A stretch of DNA of 64,000 nucleotides, taken from contig OY969717.1 of the NCBI GenBank assembly GCA_963702155.1, positions 372,001 through 436,000 of the forward strand. The letters are read 5' to 3'. The DNA comes from G963702155 sp963702155 (GTDB lineage Bacteria; Pseudomonadota; Alphaproteobacteria; Micavibrionales; Micavibrionaceae). This document shows positions 52,548 to 62,313 of this stretch, one piece after another; position 1 is the first letter of the stretch; every line of letters starts with the position of its first letter. The position numbers were made by a program, and so were the translations under genes. The notes under the pieces were generated by a model that worked only from the letters and a program-made list of their open reading frames with translations, did not search any database and was not told the origin of the DNA.

Positions 52548-53594
52548 ATGACGTCATCTAATATTATTCAAATCCACCCCAAAATACCCGAAGCTGTATC
52601 CGAATTTGCCTCAAAACACGGCTGGAGCGCGCCGGAAAATATAGGCGCGGATATGTCGTCCCGTGTTTATTACCGCGTATATAAGGGTAGCACCACCGCC
52701 GTTATAATGATTTCACCCGAAGGATGCCCCGGCCACGATTTAAGCGATTATTGCCGCATTTCCCTATGGCTACGCGAACGGAATACTCACGCGCCCGAAG
52801 TCTATGAAGTCGATCTAAAAAACCATATGGCTCTAATCGAGGATTTTGGGGATATTACGTTCAAACATGTTTTTAACAATGGTGGTTACGTAAAAAATAT
52901 CTATGAAAAGGCACATGATGTCCTGATGTTCTTGCAAGAAGAAGACAATATTCTGCCTCTGCCCGACTATTTCAAAAGCCATATCCATCAACGCCACCGT
53001 CGAATAATCGATTGGTATGTCCCCGCCGCCTGCACGCGTAAAAACGAGGATGGGCTAATCGAAGAATACAATAAAATCTGGGATAAAGTAGAGGCTGATC
53101 TGCCCGACCCGCAGATCGGATTTGTGCATGCGGATTATCATTTGGAAAATATTATGATGTTACCTTCTGGCTTTGGTACATTTGATGAGAGCTCGTTCAA
53201 AGCCGGTATACTGGATTTTCAGGGCGCGCTGTCCGGTCCCGTGGCCTATGATGTTGCAAACTTACTGGAAGATGCACGTACAACCGTCCCTGATGAGATA
53301 AAAAAAGAGATATTAAAAGAGTACGACTCCGATTTTATGATTTGGTATAATGTTTTAAAAACGCAGTTTCATTGCCGCGTTATTGGTCAGTTTATAAAAC
53401 TGGCGGCAAAAGATGGCAATGCCAAATACATGCAACATATCCCGCGGCTTCAAGATTATCTTCAAAAAGACATGGAATGTGAAATTTTAAAACCGCTTGC
53501 TCAATTCTTTGATGATTTGGGGGTTGATTTTACAGAAGCGAATGCGTTAAATACGGAAAACATCCTTGATTTTATCCGCAAGGATGCACTTTAA
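52548..53594 (+). CDS. Aminoglycoside-phosphotransferase-fold kinase, AmgK-like
   Basis: This 348-residue protein has the phosphotransferase catalytic motif HADYHLENIM (catalytic Asp) and the metal site ILDFQGALSGPVAYDVANLL. The LEDART-type continuation matches the AmgK group, which phosphorylates anomeric N-acetylmuramate and N-acetylglucosamine in cell-wall recycling in Pseudomonas and alphaproteobacteria. The usual partners murU and tsaE are not adjacent, so the substrate assignment is tentative. It is followed by the aminotransferase gene. Confidence 0.78.
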   Translation: MTSSNIIQIHPKIPEAVSEFASKHGWSAPENIGADMSSRVYYRVYKGSTTAVIMISPEGCPGHDLSDYCRISLWLRERNTHAPEVYEVDLKNHMALIEDFGDITFKHVFNNGGYVKNIYEKAHDVLMFLQEEDNILPLPDYFKSHIHQRHRRIIDWYVPAACTRKNEDGLIEEYNKIWDKVEADLPDPQIGFVHADYHLENIMMLPSGFGTFDESSFKAGILDFQGALSGPVAYDVANLLEDARTTVPDEIKKEILKEYDSDFMIWYNVLKTQFHCRVIGQFIKLAAKDGNAKYMQHIPRLQDYLQKDMECEILKPLAQFFDDLGVDFTEANALNTENILDFIRKDAL

Positions 53595-53631
53595 AAATAA
53601 AAGATAAAGTATTAAATAAAGAGAGTGTTCT

Positions 53632-54834
53632 ATGTCTTTGATTTCAAATCGATTATCGCGCATTAAGCCATCCCCTACAATTGCCGTTACTACCAAAGCA
53701 AAAGAATTGAAAGCACAAGGGCGCGATATTATCGGTCTAGGCGCAGGTGAGCCGGATTTCCCCACACCCGATTTTGTTAAAAGTGCAGGAATAGACGCGA
53801 TAAAAACCAACCATACCAAATACACGGCCGTAGACGGGACACCGGAATTAAAAGACGCGATTATTGAAAAGTTTAAGCGGGACAATAATTTAGAATACGT
53901 ACGTGATCAGATAACGGTAGGCACAGGCGGAAAACAAGTCTTGTACAACGCGCTCATGGCCTCCCTTAACCCTGATGATGAAGTCATTATCCCTGCGCCT
54001 TATTGGGTATCATATCCAGATATGGTACTACTCGCTGAAGGCACGCCCGTTATTGTGGATTGCCCAAAGGAAAATGCATTCAAGCTACAACCCGCAGATT
54101 TAAACGCCGCCATTACTCCAAAAACAAAATGGGTGATTTTAAATTCTCCTTCAAACCCGACTGGTGCCGGTTACACACATGATGAAATGAAAGCGCTAAC
54201 AGACGTTTTACTAAAGCATGAGCATGTCTATATGATGACTGATGATATGTATGAACATATCGTTTATGACAACTTTAAATTTGTCACCCCTGCGCAGGTT
54301 GAGCAAAAACTTTATGACCGCACATTGACCGTCAATGGTGTGTCCAAGGCATACTCTATGACCGGATGGCGCATTGGTTTTGCCGCTGGACCAAAAGAGT
54401 TGATCAAAGCCATGGCAAAGGTGCAAAGCCAGAGCACTTCAAACCCATGCTCGATATCTCAATATGCTGCACGCTATGCGTTAACAGGTGATCAAAGTTT
54501 TTTGGAGGAACGGAACGCCGCCTTTAAAACACGCCGTGATCTGGTTGTCTCCATGTTAAATAATGCAGATGGTATCGAATGCCTGACCCCTGAAGGCGCA
54601 TTTTATGTATACCCATCATGCGCCGGCGTGATTGGCAAGAAAACACCGGATGGCAAAACAATTGAAAATGACGAGGATTTTGTCACGTATTTATTAGAAA
54701 ACAAAGGCGTGGCATGCGTACATGGTGCGGCTTTTGGCCTGTCACCTTACTTCCGTATTTCATACGCAACCAGCGATGAAGCGTTAAAGGAAGCTTGCAC
54801 CCGTATTCAGGACGCTTGCGCCGCGCTTAATTGA
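53632..54834 (+). CDS. aatA: Aspartate aminotransferase (class I/II, PLP)
   Basis: This enzyme transfers the amino group between aspartate and 2-oxoglutarate, and may also use prephenate in related alphaproteobacterial forms. The 400-residue protein has the N-terminal IIGLGAGEPDFPTPD, the PLP-stacking region PYWVSYPDM, the Asn/Asp region LNSPSNPTG, and the PLP lysine in SKAYSMTGWRIGF, with FRISYA at the end (substrate Arg). An ATG at 53632 with GAGAG upstream. Confidence 0.92.
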   Translation: MSLISNRLSRIKPSPTIAVTTKAKELKAQGRDIIGLGAGEPDFPTPDFVKSAGIDAIKTNHTKYTAVDGTPELKDAIIEKFKRDNNLEYVRDQITVGTGGKQVLYNALMASLNPDDEVIIPAPYWVSYPDMVLLAEGTPVIVDCPKENAFKLQPADLNAAITPKTKWVILNSPSNPTGAGYTHDEMKALTDVLLKHEHVYMMTDDMYEHIVYDNFKFVTPAQVEQKLYDRTLTVNGVSKAYSMTGWRIGFAAGPKELIKAMAKVQSQSTSNPCSISQYAARYALTGDQSFLEERNAAFKTRRDLVVSMLNNADGIECLTPEGAFYVYPSCAGVIGKKTPDGKTIENDEDFVTYLLENKGVACVHGAAFGLSPYFRISYATSDEALKEACTRIQDACAALN

Positions 54835-54873
54835 ACCGCTCGCATTAAACCGCTTGAATTAAGGCGAAAAGGC

Positions 54874-54902
54874 TTGACCACCCGCCATTTTATCACTATA
54901 AA
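54874..54902 (+). promoter_or_regulatory. Sigma-70-type promoter of rpsD
   Basis: TTGACC and TATAAA are separated by 17 bases, about 135 bases upstream of the rpsD start. The resulting leader of about 120 bases contains a hairpin-capable GC-rich stretch (54921-54942) and might carry S4-type feedback control, which is inference. Confidence 0.75.
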
Positions 54903-55038
54903 CCATAGCATTCCTGAGAAAGAGGGGGCGCTAAACGCTCTCCGTTGATGTCTTAAAGATTAAAATAATCAAAGCCATTCAAACCTAATATCTGGTCTAT
55001 CGGGATAAAAACGTAACTTAAGAACAAGGATGAAACCT

Positions 55039-55656
55039 ATGAGTGGAAAGCGTAATCAAGCTAAACATAAAATTGATCGCCGTATTGGCGCAAACCTTTG
55101 GGGGCGCCCCAAATCACCATATAACACGCGTCAATCCGGCCCTGGTATGCACGGTCAACGCCGAAGCAAGCCGACCGATTACGGTACGCAGCTTATGGCC
55201 AAACAAAAACTTAAAGGCTATTACGGCTCTATAGGTGAAAAACAATTCCGTCGCTACTTCAAAGAGGCTGTACGTCTTCGTGGTGATACCGGTCAAAACT
55301 TGATCGGATTGCTAGAGCGCCGTTTGGATGCAGTGATTTACCGCGCAAACTTTGTACCAACCGTTTTCGCCGCACGTCAATTTGTGAACCACAAACATGT
55401 GACCGTAAATGGAAAAACTGTGAATATCCCATCATATCAGGTAAAAGAAGGCGATGTGATCGAAGTCAAAGATGAATCACGCCAAATCCCGATGGTTATT
55501 CAAGCCAGCCAAACACCAGAGCGTGATATTCCTGAATATGTGGATGTCGATGTAAAGGCGTTTAAGGCTACGTTCCTGCGCATTCCAACATTGGAAGATG
55601 TACCATATCCGGTGATCATGGAACCAAATCTTGTGGTCGAATTCTATTCACGTTAA
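55039..55656 (+). CDS. rpsD: 30S ribosomal protein S4
   Basis: S4 nucleates 30S assembly and binds the 16S 5' domain. Starting at ATG 55039 gives 205 residues, the usual alphaproteobacterial length; AGGA lies eight bases upstream, whereas the ATG three codons earlier overlaps that ribosome site. Visible marks: KHKIDRRIGANLWGRPKSP, QLMAKQKLKGYYG, the S4 RNA-binding domain RRLDAVIYRANFVPTVFAAR and QFVNHKHVTVNGK, and the conserved end VVEFYSR. A terminator follows. Confidence 0.97.
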   Translation: MSGKRNQAKHKIDRRIGANLWGRPKSPYNTRQSGPGMHGQRRSKPTDYGTQLMAKQKLKGYYGSIGEKQFRRYFKEAVRLRGDTGQNLIGLLERRLDAVIYRANFVPTVFAARQFVNHKHVTVNGKTVNIPSYQVKEGDVIEVKDESRQIPMVIQASQTPERDIPEYVDVDVKAFKATFLRIPTLEDVPYPVIMEPNLVVEFYSR

Positions 55657-55688
55657 ATCGTGACGCACCAAATTAAGAATACAAAAAC

Positions 55689-55718
55689 CGCTCTCAAAAA
55701 CATAGGGAGCGTTTTTTT
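55689..55718 (+). terminator. Terminator after rpsD
   Basis: A seven-base stem beginning CGCTC and ending GAGCG with a nine-base loop is followed by TTTTTTT. Its end abuts the stop codon of the convergent trmJ gene. Confidence 0.85.
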
Positions 55719-56469
55719 ATTTAAGCTTTTCTCCAATCAGCGCGGATATAATACCATGTAGTGTATTAATTTCCTGCGCAGTCAAATCGCCCCTCATAAA
55801 CATATTACGTATATTGCGTTGCATAGTCGGCTTTAAATCATCGGATTTAAAAAACTGTTTTTCTTCTAAGGTCAAAAGCAATCTGGATATAAAATTTTCT
55901 AAATCATAATGTGATGCAAGCAAGTTATCTTGAGTATAGGGAATAACGGCGTCTTCGTTTAATCCGGAAAGCGCGTACGAGATAAGTAATACGGCTTGCC
56001 CCAAATTAATAGATGCAAAATCCGGATTAACCGGCACACTGATAAAACCGTGGCAAAGTGCCAGATCATCATTTTCAAGCCCGGTGCGTTCCGGACCGAA
56101 CACAAAGGCAGTTTTTTGATTTTGCGAAAGCCGGGTTATTGTTTCTTGCTTGGCATCATCCGGCGTAAAAACAGGTTTCACCATATCGCGCCGCCGCGCA
56201 GATGTGCCAAAAACATAATGACAATCAGAGACAGCGGCCGCTAGATCATCAAAAAGACGTACGCCTTCAATTCGGCGCTCACCAGCCATCTGTCCCAAAG
56301 CACCAGAAGAATTTTGTTCCGCAATTTTGTTGGGCCACCCATCCCGCGGGGCAACCAACCTTAAATCCCTAAACCCGAAATTGAGCATCGCGCGCGCCGC
56401 CGCGCCGATATTTTCCCCCATTTGCGGGCGAACCAACACAAAACATATATTTTGAGAAATCTTAGACAA
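55717..56469 (-). CDS. trmJ: tRNA (cytidine/uridine-2'-O-)-methyltransferase TrmJ, SPOUT family
   Basis: TrmJ methylates the ribose at position 32 of tRNA. The 250-residue protein has the SPOUT signature: FVLVRPQMGENIGAAARAMLNFG, VFGPERTGLENDDLALC, and VNPDFASINLGQAVLLISY (knot region). A helical C-terminal extension completes it. It lies 9 bases after gltX, in one minus-strand unit. Confidence 0.92.
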   Translation of the reverse strand: MSKISQNICFVLVRPQMGENIGAAARAMLNFGFRDLRLVAPRDGWPNKIAEQNSSGALGQMAGERRIEGVRLFDDLAAAVSDCHYVFGTSARRRDMVKPVFTPDDAKQETITRLSQNQKTAFVFGPERTGLENDDLALCHGFISVPVNPDFASINLGQAVLLISYALSGLNEDAVIPYTQDNLLASHYDLENFISRLLLTLEEKQFFKSDDLKPTMQRNIRNMFMRGDLTAQEINTLHGIISALIGEKLK

Positions 56470-56478
56470 AGCGGTAAA

Positions 56479-57825
56479 TCAAGCCGATTTTTTAGATGAT
56501 AAACGTGCCTTGGTTTTTTCCGGTCCGATTAAAAGCAATAAATCCGGTAATTCCGGGCCGTGGCTCATCCCTGTCAGCGCTTGGCGAAGCGGCATAAAAA
56601 GCGACTTGCCTTTGCGTCCTGTTTGCTCTTTAACTTTACCAACCCATTCGCCCCATGTTTCACGGCTCCACGGTGCGGGCGGAAGTAGGGCGAGAGCCTC
56701 CGCAATAAAATCAGCATCTTCTATAACAGGTGTGACAGGGCCATTGGCAACAGTCCACCAGTCTTTAATATCTGCCAGGATTACAAGATTATCGCGTACA
56801 ACCGTCCAAAACCTCTCATCCAGATCGGGTAGACCCATCTCCGCAAGGCTTACACGTACATCATCAAAGTTTGTTTGATGCAAGATTTTTGAATTTAATC
56901 GTTTTAATTCCTCTACATCAAATTTGGGCGTCCCGCGCGAGAATTTATCAAATGCAAAACTATCAATAAGGCTTTGAATATCTGTGTACGCCTCTATCGG
57001 GTCGGAGGTGCCAAGCCTCGCCATAAGACTATTAACCGCCATAGCTTCTAAACCATCTTCATCGCGAATATCCGGAATACTAAGTGACCCTAAGCGTTTG
57101 GAAAGCTTACCACCTTCTGCATCGGAGATCAGCGGGATATGAACAAATTTTGGCGGTATTGCACCAAGGGCTTCAAACATCTGTACGTGTGTCGCTGTAT
57201 TCGAAACATGATCTTCTCCGCGCACTACATGGGTGATTTTAAAATCAATATCATCTATAACCGAACATAAATGATAAAGCGGGCTGCCATCTTCGCGAAT
57301 GACAACAGGATCCGACATGTTTGCACCATCAAATTTAACGGCACCTCTGATTTGGTCGTCCCATTCAATTGGTGTATGATCCATTTTAAACCGCCAATGA
57401 GGCGTACGCCCCGCAGCTTTATATTTTTCTATCTGTGCATCGGTCAAATCAAGCGCCGCGCGGTCATAAATCGGTGGCTGCCCACGTGAAAGCTGGCTTT
57501 TACGTTTGAGTGATAATTCATCCGGTGTTTCATAACATGCATACAGGCGAGCAGAATTCTTTAAAAAAATGATCCGTTCATCGTAGCGATCCATACGGTC
57601 TTTTTGATTTGCTTTCTCATCCCAGTTTAAGCCTAGCCATGTAAGGCTATCCTCAATACCAAGCTCGTATTCAACTTTGGAGCGTTCCTGATCCGTATCA
57701 TCAATGCGAAGAAGATAATGTCCATCATTTTTGCGCGCAAACAACCACGTTAATAATGCCGTACGTATATTGCCAATATGAAGCATACCGGTGGGCGAGG
57801 GGGCAAAACGAACGCGAACACTCAT
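56479..57825 (-). CDS. gltX: Glutamyl-tRNA synthetase
   Basis: GltX charges tRNA-Glu, and in alphaproteobacteria often also tRNA-Gln before amidation. The 448-residue class I synthetase has the HIGH-type motif RFAPSPTGMLHIGNIRTA and KMSKS-type KLSKR (GGKLSKRLGS), with the anticodon-binding helical domain at the C-terminus. The size matches the shorter alphaproteobacterial form. trmJ follows directly. Confidence 0.95.
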   Translation of the reverse strand: MSVRVRFAPSPTGMLHIGNIRTALLTWLFARKNDGHYLLRIDDTDQERSKVEYELGIEDSLTWLGLNWDEKANQKDRMDRYDERIIFLKNSARLYACYETPDELSLKRKSQLSRGQPPIYDRAALDLTDAQIEKYKAAGRTPHWRFKMDHTPIEWDDQIRGAVKFDGANMSDPVVIREDGSPLYHLCSVIDDIDFKITHVVRGEDHVSNTATHVQMFEALGAIPPKFVHIPLISDAEGGKLSKRLGSLSIPDIRDEDGLEAMAVNSLMARLGTSDPIEAYTDIQSLIDSFAFDKFSRGTPKFDVEELKRLNSKILHQTNFDDVRVSLAEMGLPDLDERFWTVVRDNLVILADIKDWWTVANGPVTPVIEDADFIAEALALLPPAPWSRETWGEWVGKVKEQTGRKGKSLFMPLRQALTGMSHGPELPDLLLLIGPEKTKARLSSKKSA

Positions 57826-57915
57826 GATTTTAAATCTCTTTCTTCATCTTTTGTATTTTATAGGTATGAATAGCGCTAAATCAGCGTGGTTTCAAATGTT
57901 ATATTTATAAAGCAG

Positions 57916-59553
57916 TTAGGAATCTTGATACTTATTTGTAATCGGCATGCGGCGATCACGGCCAAAGGCACGCGCCGTAACCTTTACGCCCGGCGGCGCT
58001 TGCCGACGTTTATATTCGGCGCGCGTGAGTAAGTTTTGTACGTTTAAAACAATATCTCGATCAAATCCGCGCGCTGTAATCTCATCCACACTTGCCATAT
58101 CCTCAATCAAAGCGCTCAATATCGCGTCCAGCGTTTCATAAGGCGGCAGGCTGTCTTGATCTGTTTGGTTATCTTTAAGCTCTGCCGTTGGTGCTTTTAT
58201 CAAAATATTCGCTGGTATGATAGAACCATGCGAACCAAGAACATCATTAGGTTTATTCTTGTTCCGCCAATTACAAAGCGCGTACACTTCCATTTTATAT
58301 AAGTCTTTTAATGGATTAAAGCCACCGCACATATCACCATAAAGTGTTGCATACCCGACCGCCATTTCGGACTTATTACCTGTCGATAAAACCATATATC
58401 CGCACGCATTGGATAGCGCCATAAGGATAATACCGCGCGCGCGGCTTTGCAGGTTTTCGAATGTAATATCCGCAGGGTTTTCGGGAAGAGTACCGGTAAT
58501 CGCATTTTCAAGTGACAAAACCGTACCCTGAATAGAAATGGTATCGAGACGTACACCTAGATTTTTTGCAAGCGCCGCCGCATCATTAAGACTGGCCTTG
58601 GATGTGTATTGAGAGGGCATCATAACACAACGGACACGGTTTGCACCAAGCGCATCCACAGCCAAAACAGCGGCCAGCGCACTATCAACCCCGCCAGAGA
58701 GCCCGATTAAAACACCCTTAAAACTATTTTTTTCCACATAATCACGCAGTCCAGTTGTAACAGCGCGATAAATATTATCGTAATGTGTAGGGTAGATAAT
58801 TTTTTTTGAAGCAGAAATATCTTCAAATTTAAAATCTTTACAGCCATTATCAAAAAAGCGCATCTGTTCTAAATGCTGTCCATCTGCCTCTATAACAAAG
58901 CCGCCTCCGTCAAAAACAATTTCATCCTGCCCGCCCCATTGGTTCACATAAAGTAGCGGCAAACCTGTTTCTTTGACACGGTTTTTCGCAAGTCTGAGTC
59001 TGGTTTCGTATTTTTCGGTAGTAAACGGGCTCGCATTCGGCACGATAAGAATATCAGCGCCTTTTTTTGCCAAATGCGCCGCAACATTATCATGCCACAT
59101 ATCTTCGCAAATCATAATGCCAAGCCGCGCGCCCCGAAAATCGACAGGATCAGGCAGATCGCCAACAATAAAAACACGCTTTTCATCAAAAACGCCATCA
59201 TTCGGAAGATGATGTTTTTTGACTGTCGCAATGATTTCACCGCGCTCAATCACATGAACAACATTATACGTACACCCATCTATCTCCCACGGACAGCCAA
59301 TAATACCTGCCGCCGCAAAGTCACGTGAGGCATTGCATATATCTTGCACACATCGCCGTACGTCTTTTAGAAAAGCAGGATAAAGCACCAAGTCTTCTGG
59401 CGGGTATCCTGTAACACAGAGTTCGGGAAAAATGACAATGTCACTTTTATCGCTCGCACGCCAATGCTCTAAAATAATACCAGCATTATAAGATAAATCC
59501 CCAACAACAGGATTGATCTGCGCAAGAGTATATGTAAGAGCAGACGCGCTCAT
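57916..59553 (-). CDS. nadE: Glutamine-dependent NAD+ synthetase
   Basis: NadE amidates nicotinate adenine dinucleotide with glutamine in the last step of NAD synthesis. The 545-residue protein has an N-terminal nitrilase-type glutaminase domain (Glu in VIFPELCVTGYPP, Lys in KKHHLPND, Cys in IMICEDMWHD) and a C-terminal synthetase domain with the P-loop GLSGGVDSALAAVLAV. It lies in a minus-strand stretch with aroG upstream (19-base gap). Confidence 0.97.
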   Translation of the reverse strand: MSASALTYTLAQINPVVGDLSYNAGIILEHWRASDKSDIVIFPELCVTGYPPEDLVLYPAFLKDVRRCVQDICNASRDFAAAGIIGCPWEIDGCTYNVVHVIERGEIIATVKKHHLPNDGVFDEKRVFIVGDLPDPVDFRGARLGIMICEDMWHDNVAAHLAKKGADILIVPNASPFTTEKYETRLRLAKNRVKETGLPLLYVNQWGGQDEIVFDGGGFVIEADGQHLEQMRFFDNGCKDFKFEDISASKKIIYPTHYDNIYRAVTTGLRDYVEKNSFKGVLIGLSGGVDSALAAVLAVDALGANRVRCVMMPSQYTSKASLNDAAALAKNLGVRLDTISIQGTVLSLENAITGTLPENPADITFENLQSRARGIILMALSNACGYMVLSTGNKSEMAVGYATLYGDMCGGFNPLKDLYKMEVYALCNWRNKNKPNDVLGSHGSIIPANILIKAPTAELKDNQTDQDSLPPYETLDAILSALIEDMASVDEITARGFDRDIVLNVQNLLTRAEYKRRQAPPGVKVTARAFGRDRRMPITNKYQDS

Positions 59554-59572
59554 AATTTATATACTATCCTTG

Positions 59573-60973
59573 TTATGCGGCTGTAGAAGGGGCGAAATGA
59601 ATAGCGTTTTGATCTTGATCTTTACGCGCCGACTTTAATTCATCGGCAATCAAAAACGCCAGCTCCAACACTTGGTTGGCATTAAGGCGCGGATCACAAT
59701 GTGTGTGATAACGGCTTGATAAATCTTCATCCGTAATAGCATCAGCGCCACCAACACATTCAGTAACATCACTGCCCGTCATTTCAAAATGAACCCCGCC
59801 CGCATGTGTACCTTCAGCCTTATGAACAGCAAAAAAACCACGTACTTCGGCCAATATATGTTCAAAATTCCGTGTTTTGTAACCGGTAGAGCTTTTGATT
59901 GTATTACCATGCATCGGATCACACGACCATAGAACATGGCGCCCTTCAGCCTGTACCGCGCGTACAAGCGGCGCAAGCTTCTTTTCCACCTGTTCGTGCC
60001 CCATACGCGCGATAAGGGTCAAACGTCCGGCTTCATTCTGAGGATTCAAAATATCGATTAGACGTAAAAGCTCATCCGTATCTAAACTAGGCGAGCATTT
60101 AAGGCCTAGCGGATTTTTGATGCCGCGCACAAATTCGATTTGCCCGTTTTCGAGTTGATGTGTACGGGCGCCAATCCAAAGGAAATGCGCCGAAGTATCG
60201 TAATAATCGCCGCTTAAACTATCAATGCGGGTCATGGCCTCTTCATAATTAAGAAGAAGCGCCTCATGTGATGTATAAAAATCAGTCTGACGAAGGGCAG
60301 GGACTTTATCGCCCGTCACACCGCAAGCCGCCATAAAGCGGAGGGCCTCATCAATACGGTTTGCTAAATCTTCATAGCGCGACCCAAGCGGGCTATCTTT
60401 AATAAAATCAAGGTTCCAGCCATGTACGCGGTTTAAATCCGCATAACCACCTTTGGCAAATGCTCTCAGAAGATTAAGCGTAGAAGATGCTTGGTAATAA
60501 GCACGTATCATGCGCTGCGGGTCATTACGGCGAATATCGGCGTCAAATTCTAGACCATTAATATTATCGCCGCGATAACTGGGTAGCGTTATATCCCCTT
60601 GCGTTTCTGTACCGCTAGAGCGCGGTTTGGCAAATTGTCCGGCAATACGTCCGACTTTTACAACCGGCAAACCGCCGCCATAGGTCAAAGCAACCGCCAT
60701 TTGTAACATAACGCGAAAAGTATCACGTATTTTATTGGCATTAAACTCGGCAAAACTCTCGGCGCAATCCCCGCCTTGGAGCAAAAATGCTTCGCCAGCG
60801 GCAACTTTACCGAGTTTTTTCTTTAAATCTCGTGCCTCACCAGCAAAAACCAAAGGTGGCAAACCAGCCATCTCGGTTTCCGTAGCTTTAAGTACTTTTT
60901 GATTTTCGTAAACCGGCATCTGCTCAACTGGTTTATCTCTCCATGATTGCGGTGTCCAAGTCTTTGATGTCAT
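59573..60973 (-). CDS. aroG: 3-deoxy-7-phosphoheptulonate synthase, class II
   Basis: This enzyme condenses phosphoenolpyruvate and erythrose 4-phosphate in the first step of the shikimate pathway. The 466-residue protein is of the plant/bacterial class II type: WRDKPVEQMPVY, LLQGGDCAESFAEF, VGRIAGQFAKPRS, FRGDN-type SYRGDNINGLEF, and a cation-binding Cys/His/Glu set (CDPMHGNT, HFEMTG). No class I ACT domain is attached. The 19-base spacing from nadE suggests cotranscription. Confidence 0.96.
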   Translation of the reverse strand: MTSKTWTPQSWRDKPVEQMPVYENQKVLKATETEMAGLPPLVFAGEARDLKKKLGKVAAGEAFLLQGGDCAESFAEFNANKIRDTFRVMLQMAVALTYGGGLPVVKVGRIAGQFAKPRSSGTETQGDITLPSYRGDNINGLEFDADIRRNDPQRMIRAYYQASSTLNLLRAFAKGGYADLNRVHGWNLDFIKDSPLGSRYEDLANRIDEALRFMAACGVTGDKVPALRQTDFYTSHEALLLNYEEAMTRIDSLSGDYYDTSAHFLWIGARTHQLENGQIEFVRGIKNPLGLKCSPSLDTDELLRLIDILNPQNEAGRLTLIARMGHEQVEKKLAPLVRAVQAEGRHVLWSCDPMHGNTIKSSTGYKTRNFEHILAEVRGFFAVHKAEGTHAGGVHFEMTGSDVTECVGGADAITDEDLSSRYHTHCDPRLNANQVLELAFLIADELKSARKDQDQNAIHFAPSTAA

Positions 60974-61153
60974 TAATCATCTCGTAATGTTTTTATGTGT
61001 AAAATTAAGAAGTGATATGTAGCACTTTTATACATGGTTTAATATAAAAAAAAATGCTCTACTATTTTAATAAAAAGATTAATGCGCGTTAATAATAAAG
61101 ACATCAAAGGCTTAAAATTAGTTACAATATAATCGTACAAAAACGTAATCAAA

Positions 61154-62302
61154 ATGAAAAATGATCAAGAAAAAGAATTGTGGCAAAGTTTGGTACGTTC
61201 ATCTGCCGAATATATTGAAGACCATAAATCCGAAAACACGTGGGTAGGACAAAATTATAATAAATCACAAGTTACAAACATCATAAATGACTTGGAACAA
61301 AATTTAAAAACATTGGACTTTAGAATTGGCAATATTTTTCAGCATATGAACGTGCAGGATACTGTGAAAACAAGCGTTATATATGTCGAAAACTTGAAAG
61401 ATCATGAGAACGCCAGCGATCTGACGTCTATGGTTATTTATGCTATGAAAAAACTGGGCGTTATTGATCACGATATGGTACAAGCTGTAATTCTTGCAAG
61501 CATATTGGGTGAGATAAGCAACAGATTAGAGTATCATAACAATGCGCATTATAGAAAAGTTTTGCTACAAACGCTAAATCTTATTGTAACCCATAACCAG
61601 ATATTTGAAGAAACACAGCGCGAATTGAGCCAGCGTCAATGTGCATTACTTCTAATTGCGGCCTGTATTCACGATTTGGCACATGATGGTCTCGGCAATA
61701 CGATTAAAGGCGTTTTTACCCAAGGGCGCGCGGAAATGATATCCTTCAGAGAGGCAGAGCCATTTTTGCGCGGTGCGGGGTTAAGCAATAAAGAATGCAA
61801 CACCCTAAAAACATTAATTTTATGTACAGATGTCAATCCACTTGGTGATCCTGCCAATTTGAACAATCAGATGAAAAGCGCTTACAAAAAGCATATTTTA
61901 AGAGGGATGCAAAATGAACGTCTAAACCTCGATCCTATAATTGCGGATTTAGAGGATAACGCGGATTTAAGCGTAATGGGGTTACTTTTGCATGAAGCTG
62001 ATATCGCAACATCTGCGGCCTTGTCCTATGATGTTACAAAGTATGAAACAAGCCTATATCAAATGGAAATTAATGGCGCGCCTGCGCGGCCGTCACATAT
62101 CTTGAAGTTTTTGGAAAGTATATGTCACCGGCAATTTATTTCAGATGCAGGGCAACGACTATATGCCGCGAGCGCCGCCCGTATTTATGCCTTGGCTGAA
62201 AAAGAGGTAGAGCAGGGCGATGAAGTGTTTGATGTCATAGACCCTAAAACGCTCGCGAAAAAACATACTCCAAAAAATGAAAGCTCTGCTTCGATTAATT
62301 AA
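61154..62302 (+). CDS. HD-type phosphodiesterase homologous to class I cyclic-nucleotide PDEs
   Basis: This 382-residue protein carries the class I cyclic-nucleotide phosphodiesterase signature. YHNNAHYRKV (His128 as general acid, His132 as metal ligand) precedes IHDLAHDGLGNTI, which fits the PDEase_I pattern H-D-x-x-H-x4-N (His173, Asp174, His177, Asn182). LLHEADIATSA (His280, Asp283) supplies the late Asp. All four expected metal ligands are present. Residues 1-100 are a helical region without a recognised domain, possibly regulatory. The substrate may be cAMP, cGMP or another cyclic nucleotide. It is divergent from aroG and convergent with lpxL. Confidence 0.85.
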   Translation: MKNDQEKELWQSLVRSSAEYIEDHKSENTWVGQNYNKSQVTNIINDLEQNLKTLDFRIGNIFQHMNVQDTVKTSVIYVENLKDHENASDLTSMVIYAMKKLGVIDHDMVQAVILASILGEISNRLEYHNNAHYRKVLLQTLNLIVTHNQIFEETQRELSQRQCALLLIAACIHDLAHDGLGNTIKGVFTQGRAEMISFREAEPFLRGAGLSNKECNTLKTLILCTDVNPLGDPANLNNQMKSAYKKHILRGMQNERLNLDPIIADLEDNADLSVMGLLLHEADIATSAALSYDVTKYETSLYQMEINGAPARPSHILKFLESICHRQFISDAGQRLYAASAARIYALAEKEVEQGDEVFDVIDPKTLAKKHTPKNESSASIN

Positions 62303-62313
62303 AATAAAACGGG

